NCBI GenBank assembly: GCA_964473525.1
Contig: CAYYPK010000043.1
Coordinates: forward strand, 1-51,567
Reading direction: 5' to 3'
Origin: GCA-2687025 sp964473525
GTDB taxonomy: Bacteria; Poribacteria; WGA-4E; GCA-2687025
DNA: 51,567 nt
Within the stretch, counting starts at the first letter, position 1. Each line of letters starts with the position of its first letter. Below, piece after piece: positions 34,927 through 43,433 of this stretch. The notes under the pieces are model-generated. The model saw nothing but the letters and a program-made list of their open reading frames with translations. It was not told the DNA's origin and searched no databases. A program made the translations under genes and the position numbers.

Positions 34927-36324
34927 ATGCCCATCGACCGACGTGACTTCCTCAAGACCGTCGCGTGCGCCGCAGTCGCCTCTCGCACCTTGGCAGCACC
35001 ACCCCCTGCACGCGGAGCCACTATGCAGCGGCCCAACATCGTCCTCCTCATCCTCGACGACCTCGGCCCACGCGAGATGTCGTTCCTCGGTCACGAGACG
35101 CTGCGCACGCCCAACATCGACCGGCTGCGGGCGTCGGGCATGTACTTCACGAACGCGTATTCCGGCGCGCCCGTGTGCGCTCCCGCGCGCAGCACGCTGC
35201 TGACCGGCAAGCACACCGGTCACACGACCGTCCGCGGCAACCTCGGCGGCGTGCCGCTGCTGGCGGAGGACGTCACGTTCGCGCAGGTTCTCAAGGACGC
35301 CGGATACGCCACGGGCGGCTACGGCAAGTGGGGCGTCGGCGATGTCGGCACGGAGGGCGTGCCGGAAACACACGGCTTCGACGAGTTCTTTGGCTACTAC
35401 CACCAGGTCCACGCGCACGACTTCTTCACGGACTACCTGTGGCGCAACAGCGAGAAGGTGGAACTCGCCGACGGCGAATACTCGCACTACCGCATCGTCG
35501 ACGCCGCAAAGAGCTTCATCTGTGAGCACGCGGACGAGCCGTTCCTGTGCTATCTCCCGTGGACGCCGCCGCACGGGCGCTACCAGATACCAGACGAAGA
35601 CCCAGCGTGGCAGGAGCTCAAGGACGAGCCGTGGCCTGAGGACGCGAAGCGTCGGGCGGCGATGGTCCACATGGTGGATCGCCACGTCGGCGACATTCTG
35701 GATCTGCTGGACGAGTTGAGTCTCGCTGAGAATACCGTCGTGTTCTTCTGCTCCGACAACGGCGGAGGACGCGAGGTCGGCGACTTCTTCCGACCCAACG
35801 GCGACATGCGAGGCGAGAAGACGAACGTGTACGAAGGCGGCATCCGTGTGCCGCTCGCCGTTCGCTGGCCGGGGCCCGTCGAGGCGGGCGCCACGTCTGA
35901 CCTGCCCGCGTACTTCCCGGACTTCATGCCCACCATCGCCGACCTGACCGGGACGGCGGACCACCTGCCGGAAGACATCGACGGCCTGTCGCTCACCCCA
36001 ACGCTACTCGGCCGTGCCGACGAGCAGGAGGAGCGTGAGTTCCTGTATTGGGAGTACACGCGGGTGGGCAACTGGCAGGAGCTGACGTACGTCGAGGACG
36101 GGCCGCAGCAGGCGGTGCGCATGGGCCGCTGGAAGCTCGTACGACTGCGCACGACCGTGCCGTTCGAGCTGTACGACCTCGAAGCCGACCCGAACGAATC
36201 GACCGACCTCGCGGCCGAGCATCCCGCGTTAGTCGCGGAGATGACGCGGATGGCGGAGGCGTCCCACACCCCGCCGGTGTCGCAGGCAGAGCCGCAGGCG
36301 CCAGAGGGCAGGCGGTTCCACTGA
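34927..36324 (+). CDS. Exported sulfatase with Tat-like signal
   Basis: A sulfatase of 465 residues. Its N-terminus has a twin-arginine signal, DRRDFLKT followed by a hydrophobic Ala-rich stretch (VACAAVASRTLAA), so it should be exported folded by the Tat system. The core has LILDDLG (metal ligands), active-site CAPARSTLLTGKHTGH (Cys84, C-A-P-A-R variant), GKWGVG and FFCSDNGG. It ends with DPNESTDLA typical of arylsulfatase A-like enzymes. The substrate is unknown. It is separated by 157 bp from a PhyH-like gene on the same strand. Unlike the two earlier sulfatases, this one would act in the periplasm or at the surface. Confidence 0.92.
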   Translation: MPIDRRDFLKTVACAAVASRTLAAPPPARGATMQRPNIVLLILDDLGPREMSFLGHETLRTPNIDRLRASGMYFTNAYSGAPVCAPARSTLLTGKHTGHTTVRGNLGGVPLLAEDVTFAQVLKDAGYATGGYGKWGVGDVGTEGVPETHGFDEFFGYYHQVHAHDFFTDYLWRNSEKVELADGEYSHYRIVDAAKSFICEHADEPFLCYLPWTPPHGRYQIPDEDPAWQELKDEPWPEDAKRRAAMVHMVDRHVGDILDLLDELSLAENTVVFFCSDNGGGREVGDFFRPNGDMRGEKTNVYEGGIRVPLAVRWPGPVEAGATSDLPAYFPDFMPTIADLTGTADHLPEDIDGLSLTPTLLGRADEQEEREFLYWEYTRVGNWQELTYVEDGPQQAVRMGRWKLVRLRTTVPFELYDLEADPNESTDLAAEHPALVAEMTRMAEASHTPPVSQAEPQAPEGRRFH

Positions 36325-36481
36325 ACGCCGTACGCCAATCCGCAACGACGACCGGCCGCGACGCCATCGAGACCAATACGAGGGGCGCGCGTCCTCTAGC
36401 CGCGCCGCCGCTTCTGCCATCGCCCGCCCTCGGCTATCCTATCGCCTGGTCGCGGCGCGCGCAGGCAAGAGGGGGATCCGC

Positions 36482-37342
36482 ATGCTGGACGAACGCCACC
36501 TGGAACACCGGCTGACCGACGACGAGCGCGAGAAGTTCGAGACGGACGGCTATCTCGTCGTGCCGAACGCTATCCCGCAGGACATCGTCGACGGCGTCGA
36601 GGAGGCCGTCGATTACATCTGGCGTAACCCGCCGCTGGACGACCGCGACTCACGCGCCATCCACCCGAAGGCGGATCGGACGCGCAACTTCTTCTTCCCG
36701 AACTTCCTGTGGCGCGACCCCAGGTTCCTCGACCTGCTCGACTGGCACACGACGTTTCCGAAGGTGTGGGATATGTTGAGCTGGAACATCTACTCGTACC
36801 ACTCGCATTTCATCGTGACGCCGCCCGAGCACGACCAGGGCAAGGAACTGCGTACCCTGGGCTGGCATCAGGACAGTGGCCGCGCCAACGCGGAACTCGA
36901 GGGCGAGCCCCGCTCCCGGCTGTCGCTGAAGATCTCGTTCTGGCTGAGCGACGCGTCGGAGCCGGACAGGGGCGGGCTCTGGATCGTGCCGGGGAGCCAT
37001 CTGAAGAACCGCATCGAACGCCCAACGGACGGCGTGTCGCAACCCGAGGGCGCGATCCCCGTGCTGGCGAACAGTGGCGACGCAGTCTACTTCGACCGTC
37101 GGCTCTTCCACGCGCGCGGGCTCAACTTCTCCGACGTGACTCGCAAGGTGCTGTTCTACGGCTACGGCTACCGTTGGATACGCCCAAAGGACGACATGAG
37201 TATCCCGCTGGGTCTCATGGAACGCACCGACCCCATTCGACGGCAGCTACTCGGGCACACGACAAGCGGCAACGGTTACTTCTCGCCCAAGGACGAGGAT
37301 GTGCCTCTGAAGGTGTGGCTGGAGGAACAGGGCGCCCTCTAG
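36482..37342 (+). CDS. Phytanoyl-CoA dioxygenase (PhyH) family protein
   Basis: A second Fe(II)/2-oxoglutarate oxygenase, 286 residues, only distantly related to the one at 26.6 kb. The N-terminus has FETDGYLVVPNAIPQDIVDG; the metal pair H-x-D is in GWHQDSG and the distal His in RRLFHARGLN. WIVPGSHLKN and the SLKISFWLSD strands complete the double-stranded beta-helix. The ATG is preceded by GGGGGATCCGC. The substrate is unknown, though the repeated pairing of PhyH-like genes with sulfatases in this window suggests a common catabolic role. It converges on the aminotransferase gene, whose end is 25 bp away. Confidence 0.88.
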   Translation: MLDERHLEHRLTDDEREKFETDGYLVVPNAIPQDIVDGVEEAVDYIWRNPPLDDRDSRAIHPKADRTRNFFFPNFLWRDPRFLDLLDWHTTFPKVWDMLSWNIYSYHSHFIVTPPEHDQGKELRTLGWHQDSGRANAELEGEPRSRLSLKISFWLSDASEPDRGGLWIVPGSHLKNRIERPTDGVSQPEGAIPVLANSGDAVYFDRRLFHARGLNFSDVTRKVLFYGYGYRWIRPKDDMSIPLGLMERTDPIRRQLLGHTTSGNGYFSPKDEDVPLKVWLEEQGAL

Positions 37343-37367
37343 TAGCTATTGGTAACGGCATCGCCAG

Positions 37368-38288
37368 TCAGAAGGGCAACGGCTCGCCGTCGCGGGCCGT
37401 CATGTCGGCGTAGAGGCCCTGTAGCCGCTGCGTGACCGGGCCAGCCTGGGCCGCGCCGATGCGTCGCCCGTCCACCTCGAGCACGGGGCTGAGCTCGCCC
37501 ATCGTCCCGGTCGTGAACGCCTCGTCCGCAGTATACACCTCAGTCATCGAGACGTTGCGCTCGGTCGTCGGTATTCCCGCGTCGCGCGCGATGCGCAGCA
37601 CGTTCCCGCGCGTAATGCCCGGGAGACAACTGTCCGCGTGCGGCGTGAGCAGTTCTCCCCGCGCGACCACGAAGACGTTCGTCGCGTTCGTCTCCGAGAC
37701 GAAGCCCTGCATGTCCAGCATGATGGCGTCGTCTGCTCCGGCGTGGTTTGCCTCGATCTTCGCCAGGATGTTGTTGATGAGATTGTTGTGGTGGATCTTG
37801 GAATCGAGCGTCGCGGGGGAGTTCCGGCGGATGGACGAGGTGATGAGCGTTACGCCACCAGGGTCGTAGATGGGCAGCTTCCACTCCGCCAGGACAATGA
37901 GGCACGACCCGTACACGTTCTTGCGCGGATCCATACTGGACGTCACCTTGCGACCACGGCTCAGTGTCAGACGGATGTGCGTCTCATCGCGCATGCCGTT
38001 CGATTCGAGCGTCGTGAAGATGGCTGCCTTGATGTCGTCACGTGTTGGGATGTCCGCAAACGCCATCGCGTGAGCCGACGCGATGAGACGATCCAAGTGG
38101 GCGTCGAGAGCGAACACGCGACCGTCGTAAATGCGCAATCCCTCCCAGACGCCGTCGCCTCCCTGCGCGAGGCTGTCGAAGACGGATATCTTGGCCTCGT
38201 CGCGCGGGTACAGCCGGTCGCCGACCCATATCTGGATGTCGGCGTTGCGTGGGTCGGGCAGCTCGGGCTGCGGGGTGTCGGCGCTCAC
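37368..38288 (-). CDS. Class IV aminotransferase (branched-chain or D-amino-acid type)
   Basis: A PLP enzyme of 306 residues. Landmarks are FDSLAQGGDGVWEGLRIYDG, LDRLIASAHAM, the PLP Lys in DSKIHHNNLINNILAK, GFVSETNATNVF with the conserved Glu, and LPGITRGNVLRIA. This matches the IlvE/DAAT branch; the substrate could be a branched-chain amino acid or a D-amino acid. The GTG start at 38288 follows GGAGGAATGAC and lies right after the stop of the upstream sulfotransferase-like gene (1-bp gap), so the two are translationally coupled. The longer frame into that gene is rejected. The fixed pairing suggests the two enzymes share a pathway. Confidence 0.9.
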   Translation of the reverse strand: MSADTPQPELPDPRNADIQIWVGDRLYPRDEAKISVFDSLAQGGDGVWEGLRIYDGRVFALDAHLDRLIASAHAMAFADIPTRDDIKAAIFTTLESNGMRDETHIRLTLSRGRKVTSSMDPRKNVYGSCLIVLAEWKLPIYDPGGVTLITSSIRRNSPATLDSKIHHNNLINNILAKIEANHAGADDAIMLDMQGFVSETNATNVFVVARGELLTPHADSCLPGITRGNVLRIARDAGIPTTERNVSMTEVYTADEAFTTGTMGELSPVLEVDGRRIGAAQAGPVTQRLQGLYADMTARDGEPLPF

Positions 38289-38289
38289 G

Positions 38290-39021
38290 TCATTCCTCCG
38301 CCTTGATCGCGAATTCGTACAGCGTATCGTAGTAGGGCTGGCATTCGTCGAGGAGCGGCCGCAGCCTGTCCGGGAACGGCTCCGTCTTGGGTCGGTACGG
38401 CTGGAAACCACTCGACTTGTGGACGTTGGCGTACCAGTGCGGCGCCCACACGCCGTCTTCGGGTCGCGGCCCTGGCTCCCACGTTAGCATGCGCGCGTCG
38501 GGAGCTATGTCGAGCTTCCCGCAGAGCTCCGACAGCACGCGCTCTGGATTGCGCAGCAACTCCCGCGAGTCGAGCACTGGGGGCTCCTGCCCGTGCTCGC
38601 GGAGGCGTGTCAGTAGGTCTACCTGTCCCTGGTAGCCAGTGTCGGGCAACGTCGGCTCGTCCAGGATGCGGCTCAACGACGGCAGCATTTCGACGGGGTC
38701 TCGCGTAAGCAGGACGTTCACCGTATCCCGCAGAAAGCCCAGGTCGAGGTCCACGAGGTGATGCGTCATCTGCTTCATGAACAGCACCGGCAGGTCGCAC
38801 GGCCCAAGTATGACGTTCGCGATGACGCTCGCGGCGCGACTGTCCATGCTGGCGATGACGTCGTCGGGTACCGGGTGGGCAGCGCCGCTTACCCGCAGGT
38901 AGTGGGCGTATAGGGGCTCATCGACAACCCGGGTGTCGGGCCGCTGCGCGAAGGCGTACATAAGGGCTGTAGAGACGTTGCGCGGGCCAGACCACACGCA
39001 GATGCGCAGCACGTCACGCAT
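38290..39021 (-). CDS. Sulfotransferase-family protein
   Basis: A protein of 243 residues resembling P-loop-like sulfotransferases. The N-terminal VWSGPRNVSTALMYAFAQR is the 5'-phosphosulfate loop, DEPLYAHYLRVSG is a typical next segment, and LLTRDPVEMLPSLSRIL is the 3'-phosphate loop with the Arg and Ser. PAPS-dependent sulfate transfer to a small molecule is the family role, but some members of this group act in other ways. It is coupled to the class IV aminotransferase downstream. The combination of a sulfate-adding enzyme with three sulfatases in one window is notable. Substrate unknown. Confidence 0.8.
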   Translation of the reverse strand: MRDVLRICVWSGPRNVSTALMYAFAQRPDTRVVDEPLYAHYLRVSGAAHPVPDDVIASMDSRAASVIANVILGPCDLPVLFMKQMTHHLVDLDLGFLRDTVNVLLTRDPVEMLPSLSRILDEPTLPDTGYQGQVDLLTRLREHGQEPPVLDSRELLRNPERVLSELCGKLDIAPDARMLTWEPGPRPEDGVWAPHWYANVHKSSGFQPYRPKTEPFPDRLRPLLDECQPYYDTLYEFAIKAEE

Positions 39022-39059
39022 GCGGTCGTTCGCTCCAGGGTGGAGTCGGATCGTTTGGG

Positions 39060-39971
39060 TTACACGCGCTCGATCAGGCTATCGCGCCGCGCCTCGAACT
39101 CCTCCCGCGATATCTCGGCCTGCTCGAGCAGGCCTGCGGCGCGCTCCAGCTCCTCGATGGCCTCGTGCCCTTCGGCGGTGAGGTGCACCTCGTCCAGTTC
39201 CTCCTCGTCGCCGCCAAAGAGGCCGCGCAGCATCGCCTTGCCCATCACTTGCGTGAGCATAGCGATGAGGGCCATGCCGCCCAAGGCCGTCGCCGAGGCA
39301 ATGACCTTGCCTGCGAGGGTAAGCGGCACCAAGTCGCCGTACCCGACCGTCGTTATCGTGGACATGCCCCACCACATCGTCGTGGGGATATCCACGAACT
39401 TGCTATCCGGGGCCCCACTCTCCGCGTAGTACATCAGCGCGCTGCCGATAATGAGCAGGGAGAACATCGTGAGGAAGTAGATCTCGAGGTCCAGCCGGAT
39501 CGTGCTCTCCTGCTGCTTGTCGGAGGACTCCTGGTATGCCTCGGTGACCTGACGCGCGAGCTTGAGTACGCGCAGCAGCCGGAGGAACCGCAGCACACGG
39601 AGAACCCGGACTACGCGAATCTGCTTCATCGGCAGGAAGCCGACGAGCGATGGCAGCACGGCGACTAGGTCGATCAGACCCCAGATGCTGAAAATGTACC
39701 TGCGGCGTGGCCGCGTGACGTACACATTCGCGGCGTATTCGACCACGAAGATCGCGACGACTATGGACTCCGCGACCGTGAAGAACGTCTCATAGCGCAC
39801 GGCGAGGTCGTCGACGGTCTCGATGACGATGAGCGTAATCGACGCGAATATCGCCCACATGACCGTGTTGCTGACAACACTGTACGACCGCGCGGACGTG
39901 TCCGCGAACGCCTCGTGGATGAGGTCGTGGAGCGAAGTCCGACCGGAGCTGGCATCGACGCGCTCGTCCAT
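39060..39971 (-). CDS. Voltage-gated K+ channel (six-helix, Kv-like)
   Basis: A channel subunit of 303 residues forming tetramers in the cytoplasmic membrane. S1-S3 are the hydrophobic segments between about residues 35 and 115; S4 is the Arg-rich VVRVLRVLRFLRLLRVLKLAR with positive charges every third residue; S5-pore-S6 contains the selectivity filter TTVGYGD. A short cytoplasmic C-terminal acidic coiled coil (EEELDEVHLTAEGHEAIEELERA) follows, likely aiding tetramer assembly. The start is ATG 39971 with AGGAACCAGA; a more upstream ATG at 39998 is less well placed. It probably responds to membrane potential or osmotic shifts. It begins 205 bp downstream of a response regulator gene on the same strand. 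Confidence 0.9.
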   Translation of the reverse strand: MDERVDASSGRTSLHDLIHEAFADTSARSYSVVSNTVMWAIFASITLIVIETVDDLAVRYETFFTVAESIVVAIFVVEYAANVYVTRPRRRYIFSIWGLIDLVAVLPSLVGFLPMKQIRVVRVLRVLRFLRLLRVLKLARQVTEAYQESSDKQQESTIRLDLEIYFLTMFSLLIIGSALMYYAESGAPDSKFVDIPTTMWWGMSTITTVGYGDLVPLTLAGKVIASATALGGMALIAMLTQVMGKAMLRGLFGGDEEELDEVHLTAEGHEAIEELERAAGLLEQAEISREEFEARRDSLIERV

Positions 39972-40176
39972 TCTGGTTCCTATAAGCCGGTGTCGCAATG
40001 CGCCTCAAGCACCCGGGCGGCATTGTCGGCTAGATGGCCGCGTGCGGCAACCCGGTGACGGAGTCCACGGCGCCCTCCCCATGCTGGCAGGAGGGTTGCG
40101 AGACTCTGGCGGACGAACGCCCGACTTTCACAGACCGAGCCACCGCGGGTCCGCGCCACGCCTTGGCGCAGCATGG

Positions 40177-40587
40177 CTACACGACTCTCGGATAGTCCAC
40201 GAGCTTCTGGCCGGCGTCTTCCTTCGCCTTCGCGACGATCGCCTCTACCTGGCCGAACAGCATCTCCACGCTGAAGGGCTTCGTGAGGTAGCCCGTTGCG
40301 CCCCCGTCGATGGCGCGCTGAATGCTGTCCATGTCGCTGAGCGCGGTTAGCATGGCGATGGGGATGTCACTGGTACGCTTGTCAGCCTGTAACGCCTCAA
40401 CAGCCGTGAAGCCATCGACGCCAGGCATCATCACGTCCAAGAGGATGATGTCCGGCTCGAACTTCCGCGCGGCGTTCACGATACGCTTGGCGCCCTTCTC
40501 CTCCGAGACCTCGCAGCCGTTCTTCTCGAGAACCATCCGAAGCACCTGTCGGATGTCGGGCTCGTCGTCAACAATGAGCACCCGCAT
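40177..40587 (-). CDS. Single-domain response regulator (CheY-like)
   Basis: A receiver domain of 136 residues without an output domain. The acidic pocket is VDDEPD near residue 7; the phospho-acceptor Asp is in IILLDVMMPG; the Thr switch is in IAMLTALSD; the invariant Lys is in YLTKPFS. Fold and length match stand-alone receivers used in chemotaxis or phosphorelays. No histidine kinase is nearby. ATG 40587 is preceded by AAAGGACGG, about nine bases away; the upstream extension is poor coding sequence. The K+ channel gene follows on the same strand after about 200 bp. Confidence 0.9.
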   Translation of the reverse strand: MRVLIVDDEPDIRQVLRMVLEKNGCEVSEEKGAKRIVNAARKFEPDIILLDVMMPGVDGFTAVEALQADKRTSDIPIAMLTALSDMDSIQRAIDGGATGYLTKPFSVEMLFGQVEAIVAKAKEDAGQKLVDYPRVV

Positions 40588-41136
40588 AAGACCATCCGTC
40601 CTTTCGCGATCCACCCAGTAGTGAGCGACCGCCACCATACCGGCGACGCCTGATGTCGGTATTGTAAAACATGCGCGCGCGATCCGCACCCGCGCTGTCG
40701 CCTCTGTCGCCGGGTCGGGCCACCTCATTCGTCCGTGCGGGCGAGCGCATCTTACGTGGCTGCACCGACCGGCCGAGTGTCCGAGGTCTGCTGCTGGCGA
40801 TCGGCTTCGACCCGCGGCCGCGTCGGCGCAGGGCAGGGGAAGGGCCGCCCATGCACGAGCGGCCGCGCCCTGGACGCTTCTGGCTCGTGCACGGCGCCCT
40901 CAGAACCTGTCCGCGCGTCACGGCCCCTCGCGAGGAGATGCCCGTGGTTGGCTGGGGCCAGAATACGCGTTGCCGGGCACGGACCTGGGCCATCACCACA
41001 GGTGCAGCGTCGGCGACGCGATGTCTGATCCCACCACGCGACACACTCGGGCAAACCATGCCGGCGGCCGCACGCCGATGCTATGCTGGCGCGCACTAGT
41101 CTCCGCCTGCCCACCTGCCCGCCCTGGTAAGAGCGC
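40588..41136. other. Intergenic region between divergent genes
   Basis: 549 bp between the response regulator and the second DUF6785-type gene. Several open frames run through it (for example 40671-41099 on the plus strand) but their residues are Arg/Pro-rich with no protein-like pattern. An ATTGTA at 40661-40666 (TACAAT on the minus strand) could be a -10 box for the regulator, with no good -35. Otherwise I see nothing. Confidence 0.5.
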
Positions 41137-43101
41137 ATGCGCCGTGTGTCCGCCGCCGATCTGACTCCGCCCCTACCCAAGGCGCGGAGCGCGGCGACGA
41201 CCCGCCCGCTAACGCTGAAGGCCCTGGCCATTGGCGTTGCGCTGATCCCCCTGAACGCGTACTGGATCATCACGACCGAGGTCGTCTGGTACTCCGGTCA
41301 CCCGACCGTCGTGTCGTTGTTCTTCAACGCGGTCTTCCAACTGTTCGCGCTCACTGCCGGGAACATGGCGCTCCGCCGCGTCGCGCCACGCGCCGCGTTA
41401 CACGAGGGCGAGTTGCTCGCGATCTACTCCATGGTCGGCATCGCTTCGGCGATAGCGAGCCACGACCTCGCGCAGGTGGTCGTCCCGCAGGTCGGACACG
41501 CCGCCTGGTACGCCACCCCCGAGAACGACTGGGCGCGGCTGTTCGCGCGCCACCTGCCCGAGTGGCTGACCATCGCCGATCGCGATCTGCTTACCGGGTT
41601 CTACGAGGGTGGTTCGAGCTTCTACCGGGCGCCAGTGATCCGTGCGTGGCTGCCCTCGGTCACCGCGTGGTGCGCCTTCATCATCGTCCTGCTGTTCGTC
41701 ACGCTGTGCTTCAACGTGGTGGTTCGGCGACGGTGGACGGAGCAGGAGAAACTGGCGTATCCGGTCATCCAGCTCCCCCTGGCCCTGGTGAGCGATACTC
41801 GGACAGTCTTCGCGTCCCGAGCGATGTGGATCGGATGCGCGGTCGCGTTCGGTCTAGAAATGTACAATGGGTGCGATGTGCTCCTGCCGGCGCTGCCGCG
41901 TGTGCCCGTTGCGGCGCGGCGTGTTGGGCATATGCTGTTCACCGAGCCGCCGTGGAGCGCGTTGAGCGGCCTCCGCCTGTCGTTCTATCCGTTCATAATC
42001 GGTCTTGGATTCTTCATTCCACTCGATCTGTCGTTCTCGCTATGGTTCTTCTATCTAGCGTGGCAGGGGCAGGGAGTGATAGACGCCGCGCTGGGGTTGG
42101 GCGGAGCGCCAGGCTTCCCGTATCCGGCCGAGCAGAAGGCGGGCGGGCTGTTTGCGTTGGGGGTATTGGCGCTGTGGTTGTCTCGCCGTCATCTGGTCGA
42201 TGTGGTCACGCACGTCGCCGGGAAGTCTCGGTTCGATGACGAGCGCCGTGAGCCTGCCTCTTACAGAACTGCCGTCGGGGGATTGGTCGTCGGCTCTGCC
42301 GCGCTGGTGGCGTTCGCCGTCGCCGCCGGGATGTCGCTCTGGTTGGCAGTAGCGTTCTTCGCCGTCTACGCGTTCATTCCGATCGCGGTGATCCGAGTGC
42401 GCGCGGAGCTCGGCACGCCGGTCCACGACTTCCACCACGCCGGCCCGGAGCAACTGCTCACGATGACGTTTGGTGTCCGCGCGATCGGGGCCCGGAACTC
42501 AACGGTCATGTCTCTGCTGTGGTTCTTCGTGCGCGCGCACCGGGGGGCGCCGGCTCCGCACCAGCTCGAGGGACTCAAGATGGCGGAGCAGACGCGCACG
42601 AGTAGTCGGCACATGCTGGTCGCCGTGATCCTTGCGGTCGTGGCCGGCACTTACGCCGCGTTTTGGGCGTATCTAGACCTGGCGTACCGCTACGGGATGG
42701 CGGACTCGTGGGTATCCTGGTTCCTCGGACACGAGGCGCACTCGCGCTTACAGAGGTGGGTATCGGACCCGACCGGACCCGAGCCGATTCGCCTGCTGTT
42801 CTACACTGCGGGAGCTGGGTTCACCTTCCTGCTGGCGGGAGCTCGCGCGCGGTTTGTGTGGTGGCCGCTTCACCCAGCGGCTTACGCAGCCTCTGGAAGC
42901 TGGACGATGGGGCAACTGTGGTCGTGCCTGTTCGTCAGCTGGGCGATCAAAGGCGCCGCGCTGCGCGTTGGCGGTCGGCCGGCTCACGCAGTCATCGCTC
43001 GCGCCATGATGGGGCTGATAGTGGGTGAAGCGACCGCGCGTAGTGTGTGGGGCCTTGCGAGCGTTGCGACCGGGCTGCCGTTGGGCACCGGCAAGTGGTG
43101 A
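41137..43101 (+). CDS. DUF6785/DUF6784-type polytopic membrane protein (paralogue B)
   Basis: A protein of 654 residues in the same uncharacterised family as the one at 22-23.9 kb. Shared landmarks are PLNAYWIITTEVVWYSGHPT, ASHDLAQVV, WYATPENDW, RRRWTEQEKLAYPVIQLP, PFIIGLGFFIPLDLSFS, FWAYLDLAYRYG and RARFVWWPLHPAAY. About a dozen hydrophobic segments. The plan suggests a secondary transporter-like membrane protein, unproven. The ATG follows GGTAAGAGCGC, a weak site. An imperfect hairpin covers its stop codon. A LamG-domain secreted protein follows after 332 bp, as the secreted 491-residue protein adjoins paralogue A. Confidence 0.8.
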   Translation: MRRVSAADLTPPLPKARSAATTRPLTLKALAIGVALIPLNAYWIITTEVVWYSGHPTVVSLFFNAVFQLFALTAGNMALRRVAPRAALHEGELLAIYSMVGIASAIASHDLAQVVVPQVGHAAWYATPENDWARLFARHLPEWLTIADRDLLTGFYEGGSSFYRAPVIRAWLPSVTAWCAFIIVLLFVTLCFNVVVRRRWTEQEKLAYPVIQLPLALVSDTRTVFASRAMWIGCAVAFGLEMYNGCDVLLPALPRVPVAARRVGHMLFTEPPWSALSGLRLSFYPFIIGLGFFIPLDLSFSLWFFYLAWQGQGVIDAALGLGGAPGFPYPAEQKAGGLFALGVLALWLSRRHLVDVVTHVAGKSRFDDERREPASYRTAVGGLVVGSAALVAFAVAAGMSLWLAVAFFAVYAFIPIAVIRVRAELGTPVHDFHHAGPEQLLTMTFGVRAIGARNSTVMSLLWFFVRAHRGAPAPHQLEGLKMAEQTRTSSRHMLVAVILAVVAGTYAAFWAYLDLAYRYGMADSWVSWFLGHEAHSRLQRWVSDPTGPEPIRLLFYTAGAGFTFLLAGARARFVWWPLHPAAYAASGSWTMGQLWSCLFVSWAIKGAALRVGGRPAHAVIARAMMGLIVGEATARSVWGLASVATGLPLGTGKW

Positions 43102-43118
43102 TTACGCTCGCCACTTGC
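43091..43118 (+). terminator. Hairpin at the DUF6785 gene stop
   Basis: GCAAGTGG (43091-43098) pairs with CCACTTGC (43111-43118) around a 12-nt loop that includes the stop codon. It is followed by GGGCG without a T tract. A stop-codon hairpin rather than a classical terminator. Confidence 0.3.
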
Positions 43119-43433
43119 GGGCGACGACCGCGGTTGGGCAGCAACGCGCGCCTTCACCACGGGCGCTCACGCGGGCGCACGAGGCGGGGACGTACCAGCG
43201 CCGGGGCGAAGGCATGGCGATCACGTGGGTATACGCGCCATGCCTGCCGCCAACCGGTCGCAGACGCCCTGGCGCCAGGCGTCGCATCCGTGCCCTTTGC
43301 GGGGACGTGTGATCCCGCCACGACTTTCCGCTACGATAGGCTGGCGCCTACATCTGGTAGACACGCGATGCTCTGGATGTCCACGGAGTGGGGCGCCATC
43401 GCAGGCGACAGTTCTAACGGATAAGGAGACGGC
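43102..43433. other. Intergenic region before the LamG gene
   Basis: 332 bp with no convincing gene. It holds a near-perfect GC-rich palindrome (GACGCCCTGGCGCCAGGCGTC, one extra C) at 43263-43283, either a protein site or a hairpin, and otherwise nothing recognisable. Confidence 0.5.

Noticed and set aside
34560..35051. 163-residue minus ORF
   Set aside because: Arg/Ser-rich, antisense to a sulfatase start and the remnant; no domain.
40671..41099. 142-residue plus ORF before paralogue B
   Set aside because: Arg/Pro-rich, no site, no motif; the gap looks non-coding.
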